The notes: a model not told the origin generated them from the letters alone. A DNA stretch of 64,000 nucleotides from JAXMHQ01 sp046346665 (GCA_046346665.1 JAXMHQ010000002.1:128990-192989), one strand, 5' to 3'; shown: positions 17,443-26,599, counted from the first letter of the stretch. Numbers and translations: made by a program.

Positions 17443-18074
17443 TCGGCCCCACCCTTCTTCCCAAACCAGTTTGTTTCCAGGCAACGGCGCAGGGCCATGC
17501 GGGCGCGATGCAGCATGACCCACAGGTTGTTTTCCGATATGTTCAGCATGGCACAAATCTCCCTGCTTTCCAGGCCATCCACTTCGCGCAGATGGAACAC
17601 GGCGGCAATGTTCCCGGGCAGCTTTTTGGAACACTTGCGGAACGTTTCCCAGAACACCTGGCTGTCCAGGCTCGCGCCGGGACTCGACCATTCCTGCGGA
17701 CCCAGCTCGTGGATCCAGCCGTCCTTGAAAGGGCCGTCCGGGATGAACCGATCGCCCTCTTCGTCCGAGTAGAATTCCAGGTCGGTGAAGGATGTCTCCC
17801 GGCCGGCCTTTCGGAAGTGGTCGCAGATTTTGTTTTTCAAAATCCCGACCAGCCAGCTTTTCTCGGCCGACCGGCCCGCGAACGACCTGCGGCCCTTCAG
17901 AGCCGCGAGGAAGGTCTCCTGGACCGCGTCTTCCGCCCTGGCCGCGTCGCGCAATCGCACAATCGCAAACTTGAACAGGTAATCTCCGTAAAGCTCCACC
18001 CATCGCTCCGGGTCCGACAATCCCTCGGGCGCGCCTTTCTCCGGCGGTTTTGAGGTATTTTCGGAATGGACCAT
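17439..18074 (-). CDS. ECF-family RNA polymerase sigma factor
   Basis: This 211-residue protein has sigma region 2 (about 25-92: DYLFKFAIVRLRDAARAEDAVQETFLAAL and SWLVGILKNKICDHFRK) and region 4 (about 140-200: LPGNIAAVFHLREVDGLESREICAMLNISENNLWVMLHRAR). It is followed by its anti-sigma factor with ATGA overlap. A GTAAG-N16-CGAC promoter lies directly upstream on its own strand and a second one fires divergently toward the SDR/glycogen operon. The same signature recurs at eight more sites, so this factor is the best candidate for controlling them. A paralogue is encoded at 40447-41073. Confidence 0.93.
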   Translation of the reverse strand: MVHSENTSKPPEKGAPEGLSDPERWVELYGDYLFKFAIVRLRDAARAEDAVQETFLAALKGRRSFAGRSAEKSWLVGILKNKICDHFRKAGRETSFTDLEFYSDEEGDRFIPDGPFKDGWIHELGPQEWSSPGASLDSQVFWETFRKCSKKLPGNIAAVFHLREVDGLESREICAMLNISENNLWVMLHRARMALRRCLETNWFGKKGGAE

Positions 18075-18097
18075 AATGTTCTGACTTCAGTGAGTTC

Positions 18098-18123
18098 GTC
18101 GGGCTTTGGCCTGAATCCTTACA
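18098..18123 (-). promoter_or_regulatory. ECF-type promoter P2 (sigma gene autoregulation)
   Basis: The minus strand reads TGTAAGG (18123-18117) and CGAC (18101-18098), with 16 bases between GTAAG and CGAC. The sigma ATG is 24 bases downstream of the -10. Together with P3 it forms a back-to-back pair in which the two ATCCTTACAC/GTGTAAGGAT arms make a perfect 10-bp inverted repeat. Confidence 0.8.
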
Positions 18124-18151
18124 CAGTCGCGAATGCGTGAACAGACTGGAG

Positions 18152-18177
18152 TGTAAGGATCCTCCCCGCGCTGCGAC
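18152..18177 (+). promoter_or_regulatory. ECF-type promoter P3 (SDR/glycogen operon)
   Basis: TGTAAGG at 18152 and CGAC at 18174-18177, with the standard 16-base gap after GTAAG. It drives the SDR gene starting 43 bases after the -10. Its -35 mirrors that of P2 on the other strand, 28 bases away. Confidence 0.8.
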
Positions 18178-18220
18178 CAACCTGCCAGCAAATCCTGAAA
18201 GAGCGAACCATTTGAAAAAC

Positions 18221-19156
18221 ATGAATACAATGCCCACGATCGAACTCCCGCCCGGCCGCGCCGCCATGCCCATGCCCCCGGAGCACGAGGAACTGATGCA
18301 GCAGCACCTGCGCGAAGAGCGGCTGCCGGAGGCCGTCATGCCGGCCGTGCCGATCCGCAAAGTTCTTAAAGGCCAAAAGGCGCTCGTGACCGGCGCGAAC
18401 TCCGGGATCGGCAAGGCCGTGGCGTTGTCTCTCGCCAGCGCCGGGGCGGATGTGGTGGTGAACTACGTGTCGCGCCCCGAAGCGGCGGAGGAAGTCGTCC
18501 GGCAAATCGCCGCCGGCGGCGGAACTGCCATCGCCCTCCGTGCGAACGTCGCCAGGGAGGACGAGGTCCAGGCGATGTTCAAGACGATGATCCAGGAGTT
18601 CGGCACAATCGATATTCTCGTGAACAATGCCGGGCTGCAGAAAGACGCGCCGATCGACCGGATGACGCTGGCGGACTGGCAGTTTGTCCTGGATGTGAAT
18701 CTCACCGGGCAGTTCCTCTGCTCGCGCGAAGCCATCCGTGAATTCAAGCGCCGCGGCATTCGCAGGGAAATCTCCTGTGCCGCCGGAAAAATCATTTGCA
18801 TGAGTTCCGTCCATGAAGTCATTCCCTGGGCCGGCCACGTCAATTACGCCGCCAGCAAGGGCGGCGTCATGCTCATGATGAAGAGCATCGCCCAGGAGGT
18901 GGCCCCGCACCGGATCCGGGTGAACTCCGTTTGTCCCGGCGCGGTCCGCACGCCGATCAACATGGAGGCCTGGGGCAGTCCCGAAGCCTACCGCGAGCTG
19001 ATGAAGTTGATTCCCTACAAGCGCATCGGCGAGCCGGAGGACATCGGCCGCACCGCCGTCTGGCTCGCGAGCGACGATTCCGATTACATCCACGGCGCGA
19101 GCATCTTTGTGGATGGCGGCATGACGCTCTATCCCGGGTTTGAGACCGGGGGCTGA
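18221..19156 (+). CDS. SDR-family oxidoreductase (glucose dehydrogenase-like)
   Basis: This 311-residue protein has an N-terminal extension of about 45 residues (PPGRAAMPMPPEHEELMQ) before a classical short-chain dehydrogenase: TGANSGIGKAVAL cofactor loop, NNAG, catalytic Ser in MSSVHE, and Tyr/Lys in NYAASKGG, ending SIFVDGGMTLYPGF. Extended SDRs of this kind are often annotated as glucose 1-dehydrogenase or general stress oxidoreductases. It is the first gene after promoter P3 and is followed after 73 bases by a glycogen debranching enzyme, which supports a sugar-oxidising or stress role. An in-frame upstream start at 18137 would overlap the promoter and was rejected. Confidence 0.9.
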   Translation: MNTMPTIELPPGRAAMPMPPEHEELMQQHLREERLPEAVMPAVPIRKVLKGQKALVTGANSGIGKAVALSLASAGADVVVNYVSRPEAAEEVVRQIAAGGGTAIALRANVAREDEVQAMFKTMIQEFGTIDILVNNAGLQKDAPIDRMTLADWQFVLDVNLTGQFLCSREAIREFKRRGIRREISCAAGKIICMSSVHEVIPWAGHVNYAASKGGVMLMMKSIAQEVAPHRIRVNSVCPGAVRTPINMEAWGSPEAYRELMKLIPYKRIGEPEDIGRTAVWLASDDSDYIHGASIFVDGGMTLYPGFETGG

Positions 19157-19229
19157 ACCGGGTCAAAGAGGAATCGAATCCGCGGGCGGCCATTCGACGA
19201 ATCAACCTCCGGCAATCAAACCGACCGCA

Positions 19230-21275
19230 ATGAATTCATCATTCAACATTCATCCTTCCGCCTGCCCTCAAGAATGGCTCGAACCCGATGGCCGCGGCGG
19301 ATTCGCCTCCGGCACCATCACCGGCATTCGCACGCGCCGTTACCACGCCCTCCTGCTCACCGCCACCACGCCCCCGACCGGACGCGTGGTCCTGGTGAAC
19401 GGGTTCGATGCCTGGATTGAGACGGCCCAGGGCCGGTTCGCCCTGACGTCGCAGTGTTATGCGCCGGACGTGATCCACCCGGACGGATCCCAGCGGATCG
19501 AGTCGTTTTCAACCGAGCCATGGCCGCAATGGCAGTTCCGGTTCGAGGACGGGACGGAATTGACGCAGGAAATCTTTGTGGCTGGAGAATCCGGCGTGAC
19601 GGCGCTGAGCTGGCGCCTGGCGCATCCGTCGGACAACGTGCGGTTGTTTCTTCGGCCGCTGGTTTCGGGACGCGACTACCATGGGTTGCACAAGGAAAAT
19701 TCCGAGTTTCGCTTTGCGCCTGCGCTGGATGGCGAATCGGTGCTTTGGCGGCCCTACGAAGGGGTACCGGGGATCCACGCGATGCATGGCCACAACGGCC
19801 GCTACACCCACGAACCGCTCTGGTATCGCCAGTTTCTTTACGAAGAGGAACGCGCCCGCGGACTCGACAGCACCGAGGACCTCGCGTCGCCCGGCGTGTT
19901 CGAGTGGGACCTGTCGGCCGGGGAAGCTGTATGGCTGCTGGCCGCCGCCGATTCCCCGGCGCTTGTCCGCAAAGGCGGCCTGTCCGTCAAAAATTATCTC
20001 GAAGTCCTCCGCGAAAACGAACGCCTCCGGCGGGCGGGGTTTTCCTCGCCGCTCCACCATGCCGCGGACGCCTACATCGTCCATGGCCGCAATGGCAAGA
20101 CCATCATGGCCGGGTATCCCTGGTTCACCGATTGGGGGCGCGACACGTTCATCTCGCTCCGCGGCCTTTGCCTGGCCACGGGAAACTACAGCGATGCGCG
20201 GGACATCCTGCTGGCGTGGGCGAACAGCGTTTCCGAGGGCATGCTGCCGAACCTGTTTCCCGACCACGGATCGAAGCCCGAGTATAATTCCGCGGACGCC
20301 TCCCTTTGGTATGTCATCGCGGTTTATGAGTTGATGCAGCTCTGCGACGGCAAGCCGGGCATTGTCTCCGCGAACGACAAGCGTGCATTTCAGACCGCGA
20401 TCCTGGCAATCCTTGAAGGATACGCCCGCGGCACGCGATTCGGCATTCGCCTGGACAGCGACGGCTTGCTGGCGGCCGGAGAGCGCGGGGTGCAGTTGAC
20501 CTGGATGGATGCGAAAGTGGGCGAGTGGGTGGTCACGCCGCGGGTGGGCAAACCGGTGGAGATCCAGGCGCTCTGGCTCAACGCGCTGCGCATTGCGTCT
20601 TCCTTCGCACCGCGGTGGGCGGAGACGTTCGATCGCGGCCTGAAATCGTTCCGCGACAGATTCTGGAATGAGAAATCCGGCTGCCTTTATGATGTGATCG
20701 ACGCCAACCACCGGGCGGGTGAGGTGGATGCGGCAATCCGTCCAAACCAGGTATTCGCCGTGGGCGGCCTGCCGTTCCAGTTGATCGAAGACGAGCGTGC
20801 GGAACGAATCGTGTCCGTGGTGGAAAAGGCCCTTTTGACGCCGCTGGGCTTGCGTTCGCTCGCTCCCGGTGAACCCGGCTACACGCCGCAATATGAAGGC
20901 GGGGTGCTGCAGAGGGATGGCGCTTATCACCAGGGCACCGTGTGGCCCTGGCTCATCGGACCGTTTGTTGAGGCATGGGTTCGCATCCGGGGCGACACGA
21001 CGAAGGCGCGACGCGAAGCCCGGCAGCAATTCATGGCGCCGCTGCTCGCCCATTTGGAAGACGCCGGCGTCGGCCACGTTTCGGAAATCGCCGATGCCGA
21101 ACCGCCTCACACACCGCGCGGCTGTCCGTTTCAGGCCTGGTCTGTGGGCGAGGTGCTGAGGCTGGACCGGGTCGTCCTGGCCGAAAAAGTTCCGGACCGC
21201 ACCAACCGAGTGTCTCGCAGGGGCCGACGCAAGGCGGCTCCCAGTTCCAAATCCGTTCTTGAACCCGCTATTTAA
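19230..21275 (+). CDS. Glycogen debranching enzyme (amylo-alpha-1,6-glucosidase type)
   Basis: This 681-residue cytoplasmic enzyme has a GDE_N-like N-terminal domain (EWLEPDGRGGFASGTITGIRTRRYHALL, about 12-40) and a GDE_C (alpha/alpha)6 barrel containing YPWFTDWGRDTFISLRG, LPNLFPDHG, EYNSADASLWY and the end motif HQGTVWPWLIGPFVEA. It hydrolyses alpha-1,6 branches in glycogen-like glucan. It sits between the SDR and the GH63 glucosidase in one operon under promoter P3, suggesting stress-induced mobilisation of stored glucan. The ATG at 19230 is the first that gives family-like sequence. The C-terminal 25 residues are basic and probably disordered. Confidence 0.92.
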   Translation: MNSSFNIHPSACPQEWLEPDGRGGFASGTITGIRTRRYHALLLTATTPPTGRVVLVNGFDAWIETAQGRFALTSQCYAPDVIHPDGSQRIESFSTEPWPQWQFRFEDGTELTQEIFVAGESGVTALSWRLAHPSDNVRLFLRPLVSGRDYHGLHKENSEFRFAPALDGESVLWRPYEGVPGIHAMHGHNGRYTHEPLWYRQFLYEEERARGLDSTEDLASPGVFEWDLSAGEAVWLLAAADSPALVRKGGLSVKNYLEVLRENERLRRAGFSSPLHHAADAYIVHGRNGKTIMAGYPWFTDWGRDTFISLRGLCLATGNYSDARDILLAWANSVSEGMLPNLFPDHGSKPEYNSADASLWYVIAVYELMQLCDGKPGIVSANDKRAFQTAILAILEGYARGTRFGIRLDSDGLLAAGERGVQLTWMDAKVGEWVVTPRVGKPVEIQALWLNALRIASSFAPRWAETFDRGLKSFRDRFWNEKSGCLYDVIDANHRAGEVDAAIRPNQVFAVGGLPFQLIEDERAERIVSVVEKALLTPLGLRSLAPGEPGYTPQYEGGVLQRDGAYHQGTVWPWLIGPFVEAWVRIRGDTTKARREARQQFMAPLLAHLEDAGVGHVSEIADAEPPHTPRGCPFQAWSVGEVLRLDRVVLAEKVPDRTNRVSRRGRRKAAPSSKSVLEPAI

Positions 21276-21312
21276 CCCGAGACTGCCGATTTCAGCTCCC
21301 ACCCATTCGCCT

Positions 21313-24036
21313 ATGAACCCATCCGCCGAATCACTCCGACTCGCCGCCGCCAATGCCAACACCGCGCCCTGGCGGCGCTGGGGGCCTTACCTTTCCGAAC
21401 GTCAATGGGGCACGGTGCGGGAGGATTACTCCCCGCACGGCAACGCCTGGGAATATCTGCCGCACGATCACGCCCGCAGCCGGGCCTATCGCTGGGGCGA
21501 GGACGGCATCGCAGGGATCAGCGATGACCAGCAGCGCCTGTGTCTTTCCTTGGCGTTGTGGAACGGCAACGACCCTATTCTGAAGGAGCGGATTTTCGGG
21601 CTCACCAACAGCGAGGGTAACCACGGCGAAGACGCCAAGGAGCTTTACTACTACCTCGACGCCACGCCCACGCATTCGTACCTGAAAATGCTCTACAAAT
21701 ACCCGCAACGGGCATTTCCCTACGCCCGGTTGCTGGAGGAGAACGGGCGCCGCAAAGGCGACAGCAGCCAGCCGGAGTTTGAGCTCCTCGACACGGGGGT
21801 TTTTGACGATGACCTGTATTTCGACGTCTTCGTCGAGTATGCCAAGGCGGGACCGGAAGACATGCTGATGCGGGTGACCGTGCACAACCGCGGGCCGGAA
21901 GAGGCCGCGATTCATCTCCTGCCGCAATTGTGGTTTCGGAACACCTGGTCGTGGAAGCCGGGTTCGAAGAAGCCGCTCATGCGCGAACAGGATGGGCATG
22001 TTCACGTCGAGCACGGGGAATTGGGTCTCTACCGGCTGTTTGCGGAGGGCGATCCTTCGCCAACATTGCTGTTTTGCGAGAACGAGACGAACACGCGTCG
22101 GCTGTACGGCGTGGCCGGTGCACAAGGTTTCTTCAAAGACGCTTTCGACGAGTACATCGTTCATGACAATCCATCCGCCGTGAATCCCGGCCGGGTCGGC
22201 ACAAAAGTCGGCGCGCTTTTCAAACGGACGATCCCGGCCGGCGGCTCCGCGATCGTGCGGTTGCGCCTCACCAAATCGTCGCGCGCAAAACCGTTTGTTG
22301 ATTTCGACACGACCTTCGCCGCACGCATCAGTGAAGCGGACGAGTTCTACGGAGCACTGCAATCGGACATTGCCGACGCCGACGCCCGGAATGTCCAGCG
22401 CCAGGCGTTCGCCGGCATGATCTGGTCGAAGCAGTTCTTTTACTACGATGTGGCCGAATGGATTCAGGGCGACCCGGGCCAGGTTCCGCCGCCCGCCGAA
22501 CGGAGGCATGGCCGAAACGGCGAGTGGCGGCACCTGAACAACGCCGACATCGTTTCCATGCCCGACAAATGGGAATACCCCTGGTACGCGGCGTGGGACT
22601 TGGCGTTCCATTGCATCCCCCTGGCGCTGGTGGATGCCGGGTTTGCGAAGCATCAGCTCACGCTGTTGACGCGGGAGTGGTATATGCACCCGAACGGCCA
22701 GTTGCCCGCCTACGAATGGGCTTTTGGCGATGTGAACCCGCCGGTTCACGCCTGGGCGACGTGGCGCGTTTTCCAAATGGACCGCAAACAACGCGGTGAC
22801 CGGGGGGACCTCGCCTTCCTGGAGCGCGTTTTTCACAAGCTGATGCTCAATTTCACCTGGTGGGTGAACCGCAAAGACGCCCAGGACCGCAATATCTTTC
22901 AAGGCGGATTCCTCGGCCTGGACAATATCGGGGTCTTCGATCGAAGCGCGCCTCTGCCGACCGGCGGGTTCATCAACCAGGCGGACGGCACGAGCTGGAT
23001 GGCGATGTACTCGCTCAACCTCATGCGAATCGCGCTGGAGCTCGCAAGGCACAACAAGGTCTACGAGGACATCGCCACGAAATTCTTCGAGCACTTCCTC
23101 CACATCGCCGAGGCGATGAACAATATCGGCGACGAAGGCATCGGGTTATGGTGCGACAAGGACGAATTTTACTATGACGTGCTCAATCTGCCCAATGGCC
23201 AAAGCTCGCCGCTGAAGGTCCGTTCCATGGTTGGATTGATCCCGTTGTTCGCGGTGGAAACACTCGAGGCCGAGCTGCTGGAAGAGCTTCCAGGCTTTGC
23301 AGGCCGGCTGGAGTGGTTTCTGAATTCGCGGCCCGACCTGGCCCGGCTCGTCTCGCGCTGGCAGGAGCCGGGCATGGGCGAACGCCACCTGCTCTCGCTT
23401 CTGCGGGGGCACCGGATGAAGTCGCTGCTCAAGCGGATGCTGGACGAGACCGAGTTCCTGTCCGATTTCGGCATCCGCGCCCTCTCGAAGGTCCATGAAC
23501 GCGAGCCTTACCGCTTCGAGGGCGGCGGCATGACGCACGAGGTGAATTACTGGCCAGCCGAATCCAGGAGCGGGCTCTTTGGCGGCAATTCCAACTGGCG
23601 CGGGCCGATCTGGATGCCCGTGAACTATCTCCTCATCGAGTCGTTGCAGAAATTCCATCATTACTACGGGGACGATTTCAAAATCGAGTGCCCGACCGGG
23701 TCAGGCCGGTTCATGACGATTCGTGAAGTTGCCGACGACTTGTCCGGCCGCCTCGCCAGGCTGTTCCTGAAGGGCGATGATGGCCAGCGCCCCGTGCTGA
23801 AGTATCATCCGAAATTGGCCGCCGACCGGCATTTCAGGGATTATGTGTTGTTCCATGAATACTTCCACGGCGACACCGGCCGCGGCGTCGGGGCATCCCA
23901 CCAGACGGGCTGGACCGGTCTTGTCGCCAAGCTGCTTCAGCCTCGGGAAAAGGCGTCGAGGAATTCTGCCGGCGCCAAGCCGTCCGGAACCCGCGCCATC
24001 CCCCGCGCCCGTGAACCCGAACTCGTGAAGGCATGA
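21313..24036 (+). CDS. GH63-like glucosidase (MGH1-type barrel)
   Basis: This protein of about 907 residues starts RWGPYLSERQWGTVREDYSPHGNAWEYLPHDHARSRAYRWGEDG, a signature of the bacterial GH63-like family that usually accompanies debranching enzymes. The catalytic barrel shows YAAWDLAFHCIPLALVDAGFAKHQL with the probable acid Asp, EWAFGDVNPPVHAWA, and NYWPAESRSGLFGGNSNWRGPIWMPVNYLL near the C-terminus. It should act on alpha-glucosides in the cytoplasm; the exact substrate is uncertain. It lies 37 bases after the debranching gene and its stop overlaps the next ATG as ATGA. Confidence 0.88.
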   Translation: MNPSAESLRLAAANANTAPWRRWGPYLSERQWGTVREDYSPHGNAWEYLPHDHARSRAYRWGEDGIAGISDDQQRLCLSLALWNGNDPILKERIFGLTNSEGNHGEDAKELYYYLDATPTHSYLKMLYKYPQRAFPYARLLEENGRRKGDSSQPEFELLDTGVFDDDLYFDVFVEYAKAGPEDMLMRVTVHNRGPEEAAIHLLPQLWFRNTWSWKPGSKKPLMREQDGHVHVEHGELGLYRLFAEGDPSPTLLFCENETNTRRLYGVAGAQGFFKDAFDEYIVHDNPSAVNPGRVGTKVGALFKRTIPAGGSAIVRLRLTKSSRAKPFVDFDTTFAARISEADEFYGALQSDIADADARNVQRQAFAGMIWSKQFFYYDVAEWIQGDPGQVPPPAERRHGRNGEWRHLNNADIVSMPDKWEYPWYAAWDLAFHCIPLALVDAGFAKHQLTLLTREWYMHPNGQLPAYEWAFGDVNPPVHAWATWRVFQMDRKQRGDRGDLAFLERVFHKLMLNFTWWVNRKDAQDRNIFQGGFLGLDNIGVFDRSAPLPTGGFINQADGTSWMAMYSLNLMRIALELARHNKVYEDIATKFFEHFLHIAEAMNNIGDEGIGLWCDKDEFYYDVLNLPNGQSSPLKVRSMVGLIPLFAVETLEAELLEELPGFAGRLEWFLNSRPDLARLVSRWQEPGMGERHLLSLLRGHRMKSLLKRMLDETEFLSDFGIRALSKVHEREPYRFEGGGMTHEVNYWPAESRSGLFGGNSNWRGPIWMPVNYLLIESLQKFHHYYGDDFKIECPTGSGRFMTIREVADDLSGRLARLFLKGDDGQRPVLKYHPKLAADRHFRDYVLFHEYFHGDTGRGVGASHQTGWTGLVAKLLQPREKASRNSAGAKPSGTRAIPRAREPELVKA

Positions 24037-24410
24037 ATCCGCTCGACACCGATAAACAATTCTTTGAGGCCCTCATCGCAGCCGATACGCGCCTGTTGGA
24101 TCGTCTTCTGACGGATGACTTCATCCTGATTGACGTGATGAGCGGGTCGGAGATCGCGAAGCCCGAGTTTCTCGCGGCCGTCAGCTCAGGCCAGCTCAGG
24201 TTCGAGGCCATTGAAGCCTTTGAAAATCGTGTCCGGCTGTATCAAGCGACCGCGATCATCAACGGCCGCACGCAGATGAAAGGTCAACTTGCCGGCGCGC
24301 CCTTCGCCGCCAACAGTCGCTACACTCATGTGTTCGTTCAGGAGGGAGGCGCCTGGCGGCTGGCTTCCGGGCAAGGAACCCCGGTCGCACCGGCCGACCG
24401 ATCGCAATGA
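24033..24410 (+). CDS. SnoaL/NTF2-like (DUF4440-type) protein
   Basis: This 125-residue single-domain protein has the cone-shaped NTF2-like pattern: DKQFFEALIAADTRLLDRLLTDDFILIDVMSGSE at the N-terminus and RYTHVFVQEGGAWRLASGQGTPV at the end. Family members are small enzymes or ligand-binding proteins and the sequence does not say which. ATGA overlap with the GH63 gene couples it to the glycogen operon. A palindromic repeat (R1) begins 22 bases after its stop and probably ends the operon. Confidence 0.85.
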   Translation: MNPLDTDKQFFEALIAADTRLLDRLLTDDFILIDVMSGSEIAKPEFLAAVSSGQLRFEAIEAFENRVRLYQATAIINGRTQMKGQLAGAPFAANSRYTHVFVQEGGAWRLASGQGTPVAPADRSQ

Positions 24411-24431
24411 CGCCAGTAAACCCCAAAAAAC

Positions 24432-24643
24432 CAGGGCTGACGCATCTAATCTGGAAAATGCGTGCGGACGTGGAATTCAGGTGGTAGGGGCGCCGCGCTG
24501 CGCTGCGGCGTCCCCGCCCGCGTATCAGCGGGCGGAAAGCGGAACGGTGCCTGGCGTTCGACCTCAGGAACATTGCGCCGCTGGACGCGGCGCGGACGGC
24601 GCAGCGCGCCGTCCCTACCAGCAATTCAGATGCGTCAGCCCTG
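24432..24643. repeat. Palindromic repeat R1, full-length copy
   Basis: Outer arms of 16 bp (24432-24447 and 24628-24643) are perfectly complementary. They enclose a core of about 135 bases (24484-24618) that begins GGTAGGGGCG and ends CGTCCCTACC and contains three stem-loops. It is nearly identical in the core to R6 at 37571-37739. R1 fills most of the 285-base gap between the NTF2-like and PNPOx genes. Confidence 0.85.
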
Positions 24644-24695
24644 CCCCAAAACCGTGCCCGCTTTCGCAATGGCCCAACTTGGTACATGGTGACAG

Positions 24696-25292
24696 ATGGC
24701 CACGAACTTTCTCAAGCACACCGTCACGGATTCCGTGCGCAAGGCGCAGGAGCATTACTTTGGACGCTCGCATCGCGAGTTTGGGGATGCGGAGAAAGAC
24801 GCGCTGACGGAGGAGGAAACAGGCTTCATCCAGGCCCGCGACAGCTTCTACCTGGGTAGCGTCAGCGAAAATGGATGGCCTTACATCCAGCATCGCGGCG
24901 GCCGGCCGGGGTTCCTCCGGGTGCTGGGTCCGCGCACGCTGGCCTTCGCCGATTACCGGGGAAACCGCCAAATGCTTTCCACCGGCAATCTCGCCGCCAA
25001 CGACAGGGTGACGCTGTTCCTGATGGATTATCCCCAGCGCACGCGGCTCAAAATCCTGGGCCACGCCCGGGTGCAGGATGCTCGGGAACATCCGGAACTG
25101 GTTCAGCAGCTTGCCGAACCGGAGGCCCGCGGAATCGTGGAACGGCTGTTTTTCATCGAGGTGGTTTCCTTCGATTGGAATTGTCCGCAATACATCACCC
25201 CGCGTTTTACCGTCCCGGAAATTGAGGAACTCGTCGCGCCGCTGAAACAGCGCATCGCCGAACTGGAGGCTCAATTGAAGAAGAGCAATTAA
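24696..25292 (+). CDS. Pyridoxamine 5'-phosphate oxidase-family flavoprotein
   Basis: This 198-residue protein has the split-barrel FMN-binding fold: ARDSFYLGSVSENGWPYIQHRGGRPGFLRVLG, LAFADYRGNRQMLSTGNLAANDRVTLFLMDYPQRTRLKILGHA. The C-terminus (VAPLKQRIAELEAQLKK) is a short coiled coil. Family members reduce or oxidise small molecules using flavin, and the general-stress subgroup looks like this. No ECF promoter was found immediately upstream, so it may be transcribed through repeat R1 or from its own promoter. Confidence 0.88.
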   Translation: MATNFLKHTVTDSVRKAQEHYFGRSHREFGDAEKDALTEEETGFIQARDSFYLGSVSENGWPYIQHRGGRPGFLRVLGPRTLAFADYRGNRQMLSTGNLAANDRVTLFLMDYPQRTRLKILGHARVQDAREHPELVQQLAEPEARGIVERLFFIEVVSFDWNCPQYITPRFTVPEIEELVAPLKQRIAELEAQLKKSN

Positions 25293-25332
25293 GCGACGAA
25301 ACCACGACCATTCGTCGGAACCACATTTTCCC

Positions 25333-25358
25333 TGTAAGTTTTCGGCGAGCCCCGCGAC
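25333..25358 (+). promoter_or_regulatory. ECF-type promoter P4 (msrBA)
   Basis: TGTAAG at 25333 and CGAC at 25355-25358, with the regular spacing. The methionine sulfoxide reductase ATG lies 75 bases after the -10. Confidence 0.78.
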
Positions 25359-25433
25359 ATCCAGGCAGGGCCCCGGGCACAATTCCGGGGCACCGGGTCG
25401 TGAAGATGAGTTAACTTGAACCAGATTGAATGT

Positions 25434-26507
25434 ATGTCGCCGATCAAAATCGCAGTCATTGCAGCCGTCGTGATGCTGGCGGCGGTCGCCGTCGGAATGG
25501 CGCGTCGCGGGCACCTGCAACAAACGGATAGGACCCTTTACACAACAGAAAGCATGAATGATTTTAAGAAACCCGGAACCTCGGAGTTGAAGAAGACGCT
25601 GTCTTCAGAGCAGTTTACCGTCACCCAGCAATGCGGCACCGAGCCGCCGTTCCGCAACGCGTATTGGGACAACCACAAACCGGGGATCTACGTGGACGTG
25701 GTGTCGGGCGAACCGCTGTTCAGTTCGCTGGACAAGTTCGATTCCGGCACGGGCTGGCCAAGCTTCACGAAGCCGGTGGCCGGCACGGAGATCGTTGAGA
25801 AGAAAGACACCGAATTCGGCATGGTGCGGACCGAGGTGCGCTCGAAAATGGCGGATTCACACCTGGGTCACGTGTTCGACGACGGCCCCGCGGACAAGGG
25901 CGGATTGCGTTACTGCATCAATTCCGCGTCGCTGAAATTTATTCCCGTGGACGAGATGGCCCAGGCCGGGTACGGCCGGTATCTGGGGCCTTTCGAAAAG
26001 TCCGGCCTGGTCAAAGCCCCGGCCCGCGAAACCGCGATCCTGGCGGGGGGTTGCTTCTGGGGAATGGAAGAAATCATTCGCAAGATCCCCGGAGTCACTC
26101 AAACAACGGTCGGCTACACCGGCGGCAAACTCGCCAACCCGACTTACGAGGAAGTCTGCACCGGCTCGACGGGTCATGCCGAAGCGATCGAGGTGGTCTT
26201 CGACCCGGCCGTGCTCAGCTACGAGAAGCTGCTGGATTATTTCTTCCGCATGCACGATCCCACCACCCTGAACCGGCAGCACAACGATGTCGGGACGCAG
26301 TATCGTTCCGCCATTTTCTACACAAGCGACGCGCAGAAGCGAACCGCCGAGCGCGTGAAGGCGCAATGGGAGAAGTCCGGCAAATTCGACCGACCGATCA
26401 CGACGGAAGTGACCGCGGCGACGAAGTTCTATTCAGCCGAGGACTACCACCAGAAGTACCTGGTGAAACATCCCGGCGGCTACACCTGCCACGTGCTGCG
26501 GGATTGA
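25434..26507 (+). CDS. msrBA: Fused methionine sulfoxide reductase MsrB-MsrA, exported
   Basis: This 357-residue protein has an N-terminal membrane/signal segment (about 4-22), so it acts in the periplasm. MsrB comes first (about 45-190): TGWPSF, SHLGHVF and catalytic C161 in LRYCINSASL. The zinc-binding CxxC pairs of many MsrB proteins are absent. MsrA follows (about 200-355): catalytic C207 in GGCFWG, then VGYTGG and HAEAIEVVFDP. It reduces both methionine sulfoxide epimers, repairing oxidised envelope proteins. Promoter P4 places it in the ECF regulon. The ATG at 25434 was preferred over the upstream TTG at 25416. Confidence 0.93.
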   Translation: MSPIKIAVIAAVVMLAAVAVGMARRGHLQQTDRTLYTTESMNDFKKPGTSELKKTLSSEQFTVTQQCGTEPPFRNAYWDNHKPGIYVDVVSGEPLFSSLDKFDSGTGWPSFTKPVAGTEIVEKKDTEFGMVRTEVRSKMADSHLGHVFDDGPADKGGLRYCINSASLKFIPVDEMAQAGYGRYLGPFEKSGLVKAPARETAILAGGCFWGMEEIIRKIPGVTQTTVGYTGGKLANPTYEEVCTGSTGHAEAIEVVFDPAVLSYEKLLDYFFRMHDPTTLNRQHNDVGTQYRSAIFYTSDAQKRTAERVKAQWEKSGKFDRPITTEVTAATKFYSAEDYHQKYLVKHPGGYTCHVLRD

Positions 26508-26515
26508 TGTCTCGC

Positions 26516-26561
26516 GGTAGGGACATCGCGCTGCGATGTCCCCGCCCGCGTGCAGCGGGCG
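26516..26561. repeat. Palindromic repeat R2, left half only
   Basis: Reads GGTAGGGACATCGCGCTGCG and continues into a second stem, CCGCCCGC-GTGCA-GCGGGCG. Compared with R6 the first stem has AT pairs where R6 has GC pairs, changed on both arms. It lies between the msrBA stop (26507) and promoter P5. Confidence 0.8.
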
Positions 26562-26573
26562 AAACTTCCTCTT

Positions 26574-26599
26574 TGTAAGGTTCCCCGGCCGTCTGCGAC
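26574..26599 (+). promoter_or_regulatory. ECF-type promoter P5 (four-Cys periplasmic protein)
   Basis: TGTAAGG at 26574 and CGAC at 26596-26599, with 16 bases between GTAAG and CGAC. The gene starts 87 bases downstream of the -10. Confidence 0.78.

Noticed and set aside
17158..18414. 418-codon minus-strand frame across the sigma gene
   Set aside because: Only the last 94 codons form a recognisable protein (the anti-sigma factor); the rest is the out-of-frame shadow of the sigma gene and the divergent promoter.
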